Source: Microterricola viridarii (GTDB lineage Bacteria > Actinomycetota > Actinomycetes > Actinomycetales > Microbacteriaceae). From it: a stretch of DNA of 64,000 bases. Of this stretch, positions 16,927 through 26,543 are shown one piece after another (position 1 is the stretch's first letter; each line of letters begins with the position of its first letter). Made by a program: the position numbers and the translations under genes. The DNA is taken from contig NZ_CP014145.1 in assembly GCF_001542775.1 (NCBI RefSeq), forward strand, positions 1-64,000, given 5' to 3'. The notes under the pieces are model-generated. The model ran no database searches. It was not told the DNA's origin and saw only the letters and a list, made by a program, of their open reading frames with translations.

Positions 16927-18465
16927 ATGTCACTTACAGAACTCAGCGAATCGCTCGGTGCGGCGCCCAGCGCCGCCCCGACTGCGCCGACCATCGTCGC
17001 GCGCGGCGTAACGAGGAGCTACGGCAAGACCCGTGCTCTGCGGGGCGTCGATCTGCACCTCGAGCATGGTGAGATTCTCGGACTCGTCGGCCACAACGGC
17101 GCGGGCAAGAGCACGCTCATGCGAATGCTCGCCGGCATCGAGCAACCCGATTCCGGCGAGGTCATCGCCAGAGAGCGCCGGGCGGGCCACGCCTGGAACG
17201 CCACCGCCGCCGCCAAGTCCGGTGTGCGCATGGTCTATCAGGAACTCGCGCTGTGCGACGACTTGACCGTCGCCGAGAACGCCGCACTCTCTGACCCCCG
17301 CCCGACCGGAGTCTGGGGATGGCGCGGTCGCGCGGAGCGCCGCATCGGCGAAGCGCTCGACACCGTTTTTCCCGGCCACGGCATCTCGGTGCTGCGCCGA
17401 ACAGGGGAGCTGGCCATGGCCGAGCGCCAGATGGTCGAGATCGCCCGCGCCCTCTGCACCGACAGGCTCACCATGCTCATCCTCGACGAGCCGACCGAGT
17501 CGCTCGGCGTGGACGCCACCGCCCAGCTCTACACACACCTCCGCAGCCTGACCGGCCGTGGCGTGAGCATTCTGCTCATCTCGCACCGGATGCAGGAAGT
17601 GCTCGCGAACAGCGACCGCATTGCCGTGATGAAGGACGGCACGGTCGTCGAGACGTTCGCCGCCTCTGCGACATCCGAGAGCGAACTGCTCGTCGCGATG
17701 GGGGGCGAGGTGCGTGCGGCGGATGCCGAGACCGGCCCTGCCGGGTCCGACGACACCGGCATCGCCGCTGCCGGGCGCGCCAGCCGTCGTGGCGACGTCG
17801 TCGCCGCGGTGCGCGCCCCATCGGGGATCAGCTTTGAGGCCCGCGCCGGCGAGCTCATCGGTCTGGCTGGCCTCGCAGGCCAGGGGCAGGAACAGCTGTT
17901 GAACAAGCTCTGGAACGCCGGCGCGCTCAGCCGCGGCCTCACCGTTCCGAAGCGCCGGGCGTATGTGCCGGGCGACCGCCAAACCTCGGGGATCCTGCCG
18001 CTCTGGAGCGTTGCGGAAAACCTCACCGTCTCTGCACTGCGAGGCCTCGGCCGCTTCGGCGTCATCGATGGCCGTGCCAAGCGGGCATTGGCCGCCAGAT
18101 GGATCGCAGCCCTCAAGGTGCGCGGCGATGCCGCGACACCGATCACCTCACTCAGCGGTGGCAACCAGCAGAAGGTTCTCGTGGCCAGAGCATTCGCCGC
18201 CGACGCTGAGCTTGTGCTCCTCGACGACCCGTTCCGCGGCGTCGATGTCGCCACCAAGAACGAGCTCTACGCCCTCATGAAGGCCGAAGCCGCCGCCGGG
18301 CGATCGATCGTCTGGTACTCGACGGAGAACAGCGAGATGGCACACTGCGACCGCGTCTACGTCTTCCGCGCGAACCGGCTCGTCTCCGAACTCAGCGGCG
18401 AATCCAACACCGAGGAGCGGATCATCGCCGACTCCTTCGACGAGACCTCCGGAGAACTGCGATGA
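16927..18465 (+). CDS. Sugar ABC transporter ATP-binding protein, two nucleotide-binding domains
   Basis: A 512-residue fused ATPase of the RbsA/MglA/LsrA family. The first domain is canonical: Walker A GHNGAGKST (55-63), signature LAMAERQMVEIARAL, Walker B LTMLILDEPTESLG, switch His in LISHRM. The second is degenerate as usual at Walker A (GLAGQGQEQLLN lacks the Lys/Thr pair) but keeps LSGGNQQKVLVARAF. Its Walker B reads LLDDPFRGVDV, with Asp in place of the catalytic Glu. The downstream permease overlaps by four bases (ATGA). Confidence 0.92.
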   Translation: MSLTELSESLGAAPSAAPTAPTIVARGVTRSYGKTRALRGVDLHLEHGEILGLVGHNGAGKSTLMRMLAGIEQPDSGEVIARERRAGHAWNATAAAKSGVRMVYQELALCDDLTVAENAALSDPRPTGVWGWRGRAERRIGEALDTVFPGHGISVLRRTGELAMAERQMVEIARALCTDRLTMLILDEPTESLGVDATAQLYTHLRSLTGRGVSILLISHRMQEVLANSDRIAVMKDGTVVETFAASATSESELLVAMGGEVRAADAETGPAGSDDTGIAAAGRASRRGDVVAAVRAPSGISFEARAGELIGLAGLAGQGQEQLLNKLWNAGALSRGLTVPKRRAYVPGDRQTSGILPLWSVAENLTVSALRGLGRFGVIDGRAKRALAARWIAALKVRGDAATPITSLSGGNQQKVLVARAFAADAELVLLDDPFRGVDVATKNELYALMKAEAAAGRSIVWYSTENSEMAHCDRVYVFRANRLVSELSGESNTEERIIADSFDETSGELR

Positions 18466-19439
18466 CCACAACACTCCCGGCCACCGGCCGGCCCGGCCTG
18501 GCCAACCGGGCCCGGGTGGGCGCAACCCACGGGTTCCCCGCACTGCTCTCCCTCGTCGCGCTTGTCGTGATCTTCGGCATCTCCGTTGCCAACCAGCCCG
18601 GCATCCTGAGCGTTTCCGGCCTCACCTTGATGCTCATGTCGGCGGTGCCATTGGTCTTCGCCGCGCAAGCGCAGATGCTCATCATGTCCGTCGGCGACAT
18701 TGATCTCGGCATCGGAGCCCTCATCGGACTCGTGACGGTCATCGCCGCCACGCTCCTGACCGAGAGCCCGATCCTCGGCGTCGCCCTGCTCGTGGCGATT
18801 GTGTTCGTCTACGCCCTGCTGGGGCTCATCGTGCAGAAGCGCGGCGTCCCCTCCATCATCATCACGCTGGGCATGTCCTTCGTCTGGATCGGTCTCGGAT
18901 TGCAAATCCTGCCCACGCCAGGCGGTGCAACGCCGGAATGGCTCACCGCCGTCGGCCGGTGGCGCCCGGACGCCATCCCCGCTCCGCTCGTCTTCATCGT
19001 GGCCGCCACCCTCATCGGCTGGTATCTCGCACGACAGAGCCGCATTGGGTCCCGGATGCGTGCGCTCGGCAGCAGCGCGGCCACCTTGCAGAAAGCGGGT
19101 TGGTCGCTCGCCGGCACCCGCGTCATGGCCTACGTGCTCGCCGCCGTGCTCATCATCGTCTCCGGTCTGTTGCTGGCGTCGCAGACGCGCTCCGGGGACA
19201 TCAACTCTGCGAGCAACTTCACGCTCATGACGATCGCCGCAGTGATCCTGGGCGGTGGCACCTTCTCGGGCGGGCGCGCTCTGCCCATCGGCGCCACGCT
19301 CGGCGCCGTCACCCTGGGGCTCATCACCGTGCTGCTCAGCCTGATGAACCTGTCGTCCAGCCTGCAGTCCGCGGCGCAGGGAATCATCGTGCTCGCCGTT
19401 TTGGCCGGCCGCATCATTACAGAGAGGTTCACCCGATGA
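18462..19439 (+). CDS. Sugar ABC transporter permease (first)
   Basis: A 325-residue BPD_transp_2 permease (RbsC/LsrC family) with about nine hydrophobic helices. Typical segments are QAQMLIMSVGDIDLGIGALIGL (the conserved GxIDLS-like site after helix 2), VQKRGVPSIIITLGMSFVWIGLG and FTLMTIAAVILGGGTFSGGR. The start overlaps the ATPase stop and its own stop overlaps the next start. It forms the membrane channel with the second permease. Confidence 0.9.
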   Translation: MTTTLPATGRPGLANRARVGATHGFPALLSLVALVVIFGISVANQPGILSVSGLTLMLMSAVPLVFAAQAQMLIMSVGDIDLGIGALIGLVTVIAATLLTESPILGVALLVAIVFVYALLGLIVQKRGVPSIIITLGMSFVWIGLGLQILPTPGGATPEWLTAVGRWRPDAIPAPLVFIVAATLIGWYLARQSRIGSRMRALGSSAATLQKAGWSLAGTRVMAYVLAAVLIIVSGLLLASQTRSGDINSASNFTLMTIAAVILGGGTFSGGRALPIGATLGAVTLGLITVLLSLMNLSSSLQSAAQGIIVLAVLAGRIITERFTR

Positions 19440-20485
19440 GCGCCACGCTCTCCTCACCCACTCTGACCGCCTCGGACGACGTCCTCGGGCGTCGCCGGCT
19501 CAGCTGGCCCGCGTGGGGTTGGTCGTTCATCGGCGTGCTCGCCGTGTGGGCCCTGATCATCATCGTGCGCCCCGGTGCTCCGTTCGATCCCGTCGCACAG
19601 GCGCTCACGCTGGCACCGTTCCTGGTTCTCGTCGCGCTCGGCCAGATGCTCGTCATCACGCTCGGCCCGGGCAACATCGACGTATCCGTCGGCACCATCA
19701 TCTCGATGGCGTCGTACGTGTCGGTGGCCGTCGGCGCCAGCCTCGGGCCGCTCGCCGGAATCCTCGCTGCAGTCGGTGTTGGCATTGCCGCCGCTGTGTG
19801 CAGCGTCATCGCCATTCTGCTGCTCAAGGTGCCTCCAATCATCGCCACCCTGGCGACGAGCCTGATCGTCTCCTCGGCGACCTTGCTCCTGGCCGACGCC
19901 AGCCGGCATTCCGCGGATGCCGCGCTCCGGGCGTTCGTGAACGCGAAGATCCTCGGCATCCCGGTGATCGCAGTGCTCGTGCTCGCCATCACCGTCGTCA
20001 TTGCCCTCATGCTTCGGCACACGCGCTTCGGCCTCTCGGTGCTCGCCGTCGGCCAGAGTGCTCGCGCCGCCGAGCGCGCCGGCATCAACGTGCGGGCGAT
20101 CACGGCCATGGCCTACCTCGCCTGCGGCGCATTCGCCGGCCTCGCCGGCGGCCTGCTTGCCGCCTTCATCTCTCCGAGCACGGTGCTCGGCACCTCCTAC
20201 ATGCTCGACTCGATCGCCGTCGTCGTGATTGGCGGAACGCTGATCTCCGGGGGCAGGGCCGTCGCGACGGGGGCCTGGACCGGCGCGCTCTTCTTTGTGC
20301 TGCTCTCCGGCCTGCTCAACCTCGTCGGCTGGAGCATTGGCGCCCAGAACATCCTCAAGGGCGTCTTGGTTGTCGCCGTGGTCGTCGTCTCGGCGGCCGC
20401 CAGCGGAACCGGAGGATCCTCTCTCGCGCGACTGCGCGAATCCCTCCACATCGGAAACAGAAACAAGGAGACTACACATGGCTGA
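19436..20485 (+). CDS. Sugar ABC transporter permease (second)
   Basis: A 349-residue paralogue of the preceding permease (LsrD/RbsC family). It carries [68 protein letters not shown] and [19 protein letters not shown]. Two different permeases in one operon, as in LsrCD or RhaPQ, imply a heterodimer. The gene overlaps the previous one by four bases and the lsrF-like gene by eight. Confidence 0.9.
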   Translation: MSATLSSPTLTASDDVLGRRRLSWPAWGWSFIGVLAVWALIIIVRPGAPFDPVAQALTLAPFLVLVALGQMLVITLGPGNIDVSVGTIISMASYVSVAVGASLGPLAGILAAVGVGIAAAVCSVIAILLLKVPPIIATLATSLIVSSATLLLADASRHSADAALRAFVNAKILGIPVIAVLVLAITVVIALMLRHTRFGLSVLAVGQSARAAERAGINVRAITAMAYLACGAFAGLAGGLLAAFISPSTVLGTSYMLDSIAVVVIGGTLISGGRAVATGAWTGALFFVLLSGLLNLVGWSIGAQNILKGVLVVAVVVVSAAASGTGGSSLARLRESLHIGNRNKETTHG

Positions 20486-21353
20486 CCTCGACGACCTCCG
20501 CGAAGGAACCAACTTCGGCGGCGCGCCCGTTGGCGCCCAGGGTGCCTTCCACCTGAAGGGTCTGGGCGGGCAGGACTGGGGTATGCGCGCCCGCCTGTCG
20601 CGCATCTTCGACCCGGCCGACGGCAAGACCGTGATGCTCGCATTCGACCACGGCTACTTCCAGGGCCCGACATCCGGTCTTGAGCGTCTCGACCAGTCCA
20701 TCGTGCCCCTGATCCCGCAAGCGGACGCCCTCATGCTCACTCGCGGCGCGCTGCGCACCACTATCCCCGCCGAGAACGGCAAGGGCATCGTGCTGCGCGC
20801 CAGCGGCGGGCCGAGCGTGCTCACCGACCTCTCCAACGAGGAGATCGCCGTCAGCATCGACGACGCCGTGCGCGTTGACGCCGCTGCGCTGGCCGTGCAG
20901 GTGTTCGTCGGGAGCGAGAACGAGACCAAGTCCATCAAGAACCTGACCACGCTGGTCGACCAAGGCCAGAATGTCGGAATCCCCGTGCTCGCTGTCACCG
21001 CCGTCGGCAAGGACATGGTGCGCGACGCCCGCTACTTCCGCCTCGCGACCCGGATGTCGGCCGAGCTCGGCGCGGCCTTCGTGAAGACGTACTACGTCGA
21101 AGACGGCTTCGAGACGATCACTGCCGCCTGCCCCGTTCCGATCGTCATCGCCGGAGGCAAGAAGGTCGAGGAGAAAGCGGCCCTCACCATTGCGTATCGG
21201 GCGATGCAGGAGGGTGCCGCAGGCGTCGACATGGGTCGCAACGTCTTCCAGTCCGCTCACCCGTCCGCGATGCTCGCTGCCGTGCGCGCCGTCGTGCACG
21301 AGAACCTGACGCCCGCTGAGGCCTTCGCCCTCTACGAGGAACTCTCCCACTGA
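20478..21353 (+). CDS. LsrF-type aldolase/thiolase (DeoC/FbaB class I fold)
   Basis: A 291-residue protein, exactly the length of E. coli LsrF, the thiolase that transfers an acetyl group from phospho-3-hydroxy-2,4-pentanedione to CoA at the end of AI-2 degradation. The start reads [22 protein letters not shown], continuing with [20 protein letters not shown]. The Schiff-base Lys is at 203 in [13 protein letters not shown], the same residue number I recall for LsrF. The phosphate-binding end is PIVIAGGKK...[14 protein letters not shown]. The assignment to the subfamily is good; the true substrate depends on the locus, which lacks other clear AI-2 signatures. AAGGAG precedes the ATG at 20478. 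Confidence 0.85.
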   Translation: MADLDDLREGTNFGGAPVGAQGAFHLKGLGGQDWGMRARLSRIFDPADGKTVMLAFDHGYFQGPTSGLERLDQSIVPLIPQADALMLTRGALRTTIPAENGKGIVLRASGGPSVLTDLSNEEIAVSIDDAVRVDAAALAVQVFVGSENETKSIKNLTTLVDQGQNVGIPVLAVTAVGKDMVRDARYFRLATRMSAELGAAFVKTYYVEDGFETITAACPVPIVIAGGKKVEEKAALTIAYRAMQEGAAGVDMGRNVFQSAHPSAMLAAVRAVVHENLTPAEAFALYEELSH

Positions 21354-21358
21354 TCGGA

Positions 21359-21387
21359 GGGCGCGGGATGGAACTCGTCCCGCGCCC
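21359..21387 (+). terminator. Intra-operon hairpin between the lsrF-like and FAD dehydrogenase genes
   Basis: GGGCGCGGGA (21359-21368) and TCCCGCGCCC (21378-21387) form a perfect 10-bp stem followed by CCTTTGTT. It starts six bases after a stop codon and ends 20 bases before the next start. It could be a partial terminator that lowers expression of the catabolic genes relative to the importer, or an mRNA-stability element. Confidence 0.6.
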
Positions 21388-21407
21388 CCTTTGTTATAAG
21401 GAACACC

Positions 21408-23054
21408 ATGCCCGCTCTGTCGAGCTATGCAAGCAATGTGGCCCCCGTCGATGTCGCCGTGATCGGCGCAGGAATCAACGGCCTCGCGGTCGCCCGCGAG
21501 GCGGCGCGCCGCGGACTCAGCGTCGTTCTCGTCGACCAAGACGACATCGGAGCGCGCACCTCCGCCATCTCGACCCGCCTCATCCACGGCGGGCTCAAAT
21601 ACCTTGAGCGCCTCGAACTTCACCTGGTCTACGAGTCGATTAGGGAGCGCAACATTCTTCTCAAGCGTGCTCCGCACCTGGTCCACCACTACCCGATGCT
21701 GGTGCCATTCGTGAAAGGTCAAAGCAGGCCGGGCTGGCTGGTTGCCTGTGGGCTCATGCTTCACGACGTGCTCGCCATCGGCAAGCCGCTTCCGTTCAAC
21801 CGGATCGTCTTCGGCGGCAGGATGCGCCGGGACTGGCCGGAACTGGCCGAGGGCGGCGTCCGATGGGGTGGCCTCTTCCACGACGCCCACGTTCCTCTCA
21901 CCGAGCGGCTGAGCCTGGAACTCGCCGTTGACGCGCACGCACACGGTGCCACCCTGCTGACCCATTCCAAGGTTGAGTCGCTCCTGCGCACCGGGGGCCG
22001 AATCACCGGCATCCAGTACCGGGACCGGATGGACGGTGGACTCAAGCAGATCGACGCCCAGCTCGTCGTCAATGCTGCAGGCCCCTGGGTCGACGAGGTG
22101 CTCGCACTGGTCGGCGGTCACGACCGCAAGATGGGACCGACCAAGGGCAGCCACCTGGTTGTGGACCCCTTCGACGGTGCTCCGGAAAGCTGCATCTTCT
22201 TCGAGTCACCGGATGACGCACGGCCTATGTTCGTGCTGCCGTGGAACGGTCGCTACATGATCGGCACGACCGACATCCCCTACAACGACTCGATCGACTC
22301 GATTGTCATCGACAGCGACGAGAGCGCTTACCTGCTCAATGCCGTCAACCGACTGATCCCCCGGGCGAAGCTGAGCACAGAGGACGTGTTGTGGTCGTAC
22401 TCCGGCGTGCGCCCCTTGCCCTATGTGGGCGAACTGGACGATCCCTCCAAGGTCAGCCGTGACCATGAGATCCTCGTGCACCGTGGATCGAGTGCCGGCT
22501 TGATCACTCTCATCGGCGGGAAGCTCACCACTCACAGAGCGCTCGGCGAACTCGTCGCCAAGAAGATCGAACGCGCCCTCGGCCGTAAGCCGGGCGCCTC
22601 GCCCACCCGCGACGCCGCGCTCCCGGGTGCCCCGACCGGCGACTGGTCTGAGTACCGTGCGCGCTTCATCGGGCGCAGCTCGCTGCCCACAGCCGCCGCC
22701 ACACGCATCGTCGACACATACGGCGTTGCCGCCGAGTCCATCTCTCGACTGGTCGACGGGACACCCGAGCTGGCCGAGGTCGTCGACCCGGACAGCGGTG
22801 CGATCGCAGCCGAGGCGGTGCACGCCGTCGTCAACGAGGGCGCGTTCACGCTGGAGGACGTTGTGCTGCGCCGCATGGTCGTCGCACTGAACGGAGATGT
22901 CGGCCTCGCGGCCGCCCCCGCGATTGCCGCCGTCCTGGTCAAGCACGCGGGCTGGAGCAGCGAACGCGCCGACGCTGAGCTCGCCCGGTATCGTCAGTCG
23001 ATGCGCCGTTTCATGCCGCGGGTCGTCCGCGCTGAAAACGCGGCCGGCAACTAG
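21408..23054 (+). CDS. FAD-dependent polyol-phosphate dehydrogenase (GlpD/EryB family)
   Basis: A 548-residue flavoprotein. FAD Rossmann motif VAVIGAGINGLAVAREAARRG is near residue 17, the GlpD signature STRLIHGGLKYLE follows near 57, then LVVNAAGPWVDEV, MIGTTDIPYNDSID, YSGVRPLPYVGE and GLITLIGGKLTTHRALGE; a DAO C-terminal domain ends it. GlpD oxidises glycerol-3-phosphate; the erythritol enzyme EryB is the same family. Beside a LyxK/EryA-like kinase and aldolases, oxidation of a phosphorylated polyol to a ketose phosphate is the natural reading. TAAGGA precedes the ATG. Glycerol-3-phosphate itself remains possible. Confidence 0.85.
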   Translation: MPALSSYASNVAPVDVAVIGAGINGLAVAREAARRGLSVVLVDQDDIGARTSAISTRLIHGGLKYLERLELHLVYESIRERNILLKRAPHLVHHYPMLVPFVKGQSRPGWLVACGLMLHDVLAIGKPLPFNRIVFGGRMRRDWPELAEGGVRWGGLFHDAHVPLTERLSLELAVDAHAHGATLLTHSKVESLLRTGGRITGIQYRDRMDGGLKQIDAQLVVNAAGPWVDEVLALVGGHDRKMGPTKGSHLVVDPFDGAPESCIFFESPDDARPMFVLPWNGRYMIGTTDIPYNDSIDSIVIDSDESAYLLNAVNRLIPRAKLSTEDVLWSYSGVRPLPYVGELDDPSKVSRDHEILVHRGSSAGLITLIGGKLTTHRALGELVAKKIERALGRKPGASPTRDAALPGAPTGDWSEYRARFIGRSSLPTAAATRIVDTYGVAAESISRLVDGTPELAEVVDPDSGAIAAEAVHAVVNEGAFTLEDVVLRRMVVALNGDVGLAAAPAIAAVLVKHAGWSSERADAELARYRQSMRRFMPRVVRAENAAGN

Positions 23055-23067
23055 CAAGGAAGCAACA

Positions 23068-24567
23068 GTGTCAGTCAACCAGTGCTACATCGGGATCGAC
23101 GTCGGTCTCACCTCGGCCAAGGCCGCCGCGTTCGATGCCGACGGCCGTGAACTCCGCTGCTATTCGGCCCCGAACCCCCGGGTCGCCGTCTCCTCCGACC
23201 GCCAAGAGATCAACATGACCGCCCTCTGGGAGGTCGTGGCCGATGTGCTGGGGCTGCTCACCGGCTGGCTCGACGCCAACGGCTGGACGGTGCGGGCGCT
23301 TGGCGCAACGGGCCACGGAAACGGGCTGTACCTCGTCGATGAACAGCTCGCGCCCGTGCGCAGCGCATTCGCCTCGACCGACACCCGGAGTGAGAACATT
23401 GTCGCCGGCCTCGACCCGTCGGAGGTGGAGCGGGTTCGAACCGTCACCGGCTCAATGCCGTGGGCCGGGCAACCCGGGGTGCTGCTGCGCTGGATGCACG
23501 ACAACGAGCCGGAGACCCTCGCACGGGCACGGTGGGCGCTGACCTGCAAGGACTGGATCACCGCGTGCCTCACGGGGCAGGCGAACGCCGACTACTCCGA
23601 CGCCTCCGGCTGCGGGCTGGTCAACTTGGCGGATCGCCGCTACGAACCTGAGGTGTTCGACATGCTCGGAGTTCCGCGTGAGCTCATGCGGCTGCTGCCG
23701 CCTCTCGCGAACTCTGATGCCGTCGTCGGCGAGGTGTCGGTCGAGGCGGCCGCACGCACGGGGCTCCGGGTCGGGGTTCCGGTCGTGGCCGGGTGCATGG
23801 ACTGCGTCGCGAGCCCCATTGGCGCCGGTTCGACCGAGCTCGGAGACGTCACGGTGATCGTCGGAACCTGGGCGATCAATTCCGTTGTGGTCCCCGTCAG
23901 CGACGCCCCGCCCCGTGTCACTCTCAACGCGCTCCTTCCTGACCCTGAGCTCATGCTCGCGCAGGAGGTTGCGCCCACATCCGCCGCGAGTATCGAGTGG
24001 TACTCGTCGCTCATGTCTACGCTGTCCGCCGATACCGTCTCGCCCCAGCAGCTCCTGGCGGCGGCGGAGTCCGTGCCGGCGGGAGCCGACGGCCTGCTCT
24101 TCTTGCCGTTTGTGCATGGCGCCCCCGAACACCTTGGAGCCACCGGCACCCTGATCGGTGCCAAGGGGAGCCACGGCCACCGCGAGATCGCCCGCGCCGT
24201 CGCGGAGGGCATCACGCAGTACCACCGCGTGCAGCTTGAGAAGTTGCGGGCGAGCGGTGCGCGGGTCTCGTCTGACCCCTGGACGTTGGCGGGAGGCGGG
24301 GCGAAGAACCCGCTCTGGGCGCAGATCTTCGCCGATGTGATCGGCCACCCTGTGCGTAGGCAACTTGGCACAGAGTTGGGCGCTCGAGGGGCGGCCTCAC
24401 TGGCCGCGAACGGGATCGGCGGCGACACGAGCAGCTGGCGAGTCAGCCCAGACCCCGCCCTCGTGGTCGCCCCAGGGGCCGACCGCGAGAGCTATCAACG
24501 ACAGGGCGCGCGCTTCGACAGGGTGCTCGCCGCAATGGCACAGGTATGGACGGAGGCCGCGCGATGA
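23068..24567 (+). CDS. FGGY-family carbohydrate kinase (LyxK/EryA-like)
   Basis: A 499-residue sugar or polyol kinase. The N-terminal phosphate loop is YIGIDVGLTSAKAAAFDADG. Next come GATGHGNGLYLVDE, TWALTCKDWITACLTG-type middle motifs and DASGCGLVNLADRRYEPEVFDMLGV. The second ATP site is VIVGTWAINSVV, followed by EVAPTSAASIEWYSS, LLFLPFVHG and LAGGGAKNPLWAQIFADVIG. The VGTWA and APTSAASIEW blocks resemble L-xylulose kinase and erythritol kinase more than glycerol kinase or E. coli LsrK. The GTG start at 23068 follows AAGGAAG. The stop overlaps the aldolase gene (ATGA). Confidence 0.87.
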   Translation: MSVNQCYIGIDVGLTSAKAAAFDADGRELRCYSAPNPRVAVSSDRQEINMTALWEVVADVLGLLTGWLDANGWTVRALGATGHGNGLYLVDEQLAPVRSAFASTDTRSENIVAGLDPSEVERVRTVTGSMPWAGQPGVLLRWMHDNEPETLARARWALTCKDWITACLTGQANADYSDASGCGLVNLADRRYEPEVFDMLGVPRELMRLLPPLANSDAVVGEVSVEAAARTGLRVGVPVVAGCMDCVASPIGAGSTELGDVTVIVGTWAINSVVVPVSDAPPRVTLNALLPDPELMLAQEVAPTSAASIEWYSSLMSTLSADTVSPQQLLAAAESVPAGADGLLFLPFVHGAPEHLGATGTLIGAKGSHGHREIARAVAEGITQYHRVQLEKLRASGARVSSDPWTLAGGGAKNPLWAQIFADVIGHPVRRQLGTELGARGAASLAANGIGGDTSSWRVSPDPALVVAPGADRESYQRQGARFDRVLAAMAQVWTEAAR

Positions 24568-26491
24568 CGGCTGTGAAAAACGCGCTCCAGGGTGCACTCG
24601 AAGAGATCGTGCGCGTGTCGAGGGAACTCGGCAGCGACCCAGCCCTCGTGCTGCACGGCGGTGGCAACACCTCGATCAAGGCGATGGGGGAAGACGTGAC
24701 GGGCGAGCAAATTGAGCTCGTCCTGGTCAAGGGCAGCGGCTGGGATCTCGGCACGATCGAGTCGCAGGGCTTCGCCCCACTGCGACGCGCGCGGCTGCTC
24801 CAACTGTTGCGGCTCGAGAAGCTGAGCGACTCCAGCATGGTCAACGAGTTGCGGCAGGCCTCTCTCTCCGCCTCGGCCCCGACGGCGTCGATCGAGGCGC
24901 TGCTGCACGCTCACCTGCCTGCGCGGGTCGTGTTGCACTCGCACGCCGACGCGATCGTCGCCCTCACCGACCAGCCGGACGGCCTGCGCCGGGCTGCCGA
25001 GGTTCTGGGCGAGCGGGTCGCAGTATTGCCCTACATCATGCCGGGCTTCGACCTCGCCCGCATGGTTGCTTCGACAGAGCTGGCCGACGCCGACGCCATC
25101 GTGCTGGCCAACCATGGCCTGTTCACCTTCGCCGATGACGCGGATGCCGCACTCGACCGGCACCGGGCACTCGTGGCAGCCGCATCCGCCGCGCTCGGTA
25201 TGGAGCATTGGGGCGTCGAGGGTGAAATCGTGCAGCGGGCGGGTACCCCGATAGAGCTCGCCACCCTGCGCCGTGACATTGCGCGCACGGCCGGCCGGCC
25301 TCTGCTGCTGCGGCAGTCAGCCTCCGAGCGGGCATTGCGATTCGCAGGACGAGATGATCTGGCCGCTGTCACGTCGCGCGGAACGGCGACGCCGGAGCAC
25401 GTCATCCGCACCAAGCGGGTGCCTCTGCTCGGCGTCGACGTCGACGACTACTCCGAGCGTTACCTCCGCTACGTCGCAGAGAACAGGGGCGACGGCGAGT
25501 ACACGGTTCTCGACCCGGCCCCCGCGTCGTCCTCGACGCCGAGCTCGGCCTGCTGACGGTCGGGGCGACACCGGCCGCTGCCGATGCGGTGCACGATATC
25601 TACCTGCACACGATGGACATCATCGATGCCGCAGATCGGGATGGCGGCTACTCCTCGCTCGACGAAGCGCAGAGCTTCGAGACCGAGTATTGGGAGCTGG
25701 AGCAGGCCCGCATCCGCTCGTCCGACGGTGGGCGCGACCTGGAGGGAGAGGTCGCACTTGTAACCGGTGCGGCCTCGGGAATCGGGCGTGCCTGCGCTGC
25801 GGCGCTGCTCGCACGGGGAGCGGCCGTCGTCGGCATCGATCTCAACGACGCCGTGTTGTCGAGCTTCGCCGGGCGCGCATGGCGTGGCGTTGTCGGGGAC
25901 GTGAGCGACATTGCGGTGCTGGACGCGGCGATCGACGTGGCCGCACGCGAATTCGGGGGAGTCGACATGCTCGTCGTTGCAGCGGGGATCTTCCCGGAGA
26001 GCGCGCCGCTCTCCACGCTCGATGACGCACTCTGGGACCGCTCGCTCCGGGTGAACGCGACCGCGGTCGCCCGGGTGCTGCGCGCATCCCACCCGATGCT
26101 CGCCCTCTCGCCGCGCGGCGGGCGGGTCGTTCTGGTGTCGACCAAGAACGTGGCAGCTCCCGGCCCCGGTGCTGCGGCGTACTCAGCGAGCAAGACCGCT
26201 GCGGCCCAACTGGCCAGGGTCGCTGCGCTGGAATGGGCGCCCGATCGAATCCGCGTGAACCACGTCGAACCCGATGCGGTGTTCGACACCGCGATCTGGA
26301 CACCCGAGCTACTCGCGGAGCGCGCCTCACGATACGGCCTGACCGTTGACGAGTACCGCACCCGAAACCTGCTGGGCATCGAGGTGACGAGCGCCATGGT
26401 CGCAGACGCCGTGGTCGCACTCTGCGCCGGGTTCCCGGCGACCACCGGCGCCCACATCACCGTCGACGGCGGCAACGACCGCGTCATCTAG
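24564..26491 (+). CDS. Bifunctional class II aldolase / short-chain dehydrogenase, one-base frameshift at the fusion region
   Basis: Two halves are seen. Residues 1-320 (start ATG 24564) are a class II aldolase: LVLHGGGNTSIKA, zinc ligands in VLHSHADAIVALTD and ANHGLFTFADD. After YTVLDPAP the frame is lost at a run of five C (25519-25523). Adding one C restores RVVLDAELGLLTVGATPAAA and joins DIYLHTMDIIDAADR and an SDR domain (VALVTGAASGIGRACAAALLARG, VAAGIFPES, YSASKTAAAQL, end HITVDGGNDRVI). Repaired length is 642 residues, close to the RhaD/RhaE fusion that cleaves rhamnulose-1-phosphate and oxidises lactaldehyde. Here it would cleave a ketose phosphate and oxidise the released aldehyde. 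The SDR half also has its own possible starts, so split genes cannot be fully excluded. Confidence 0.82.
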
Positions 26492-26543
26492 CCGCCATTG
26501 CCCCGCCCATCCGCGCACCTGCGCCACCAGTCCAAGGAACACC

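Noticed and set aside
25589..26491. A separate SDR gene starting within the aldolase-SDR region
   Set aside because: Residues before its Met continue the aldolase linker after adding one C, and the fused length fits the RhaD/E family; a split gene is kept only as an alternative.
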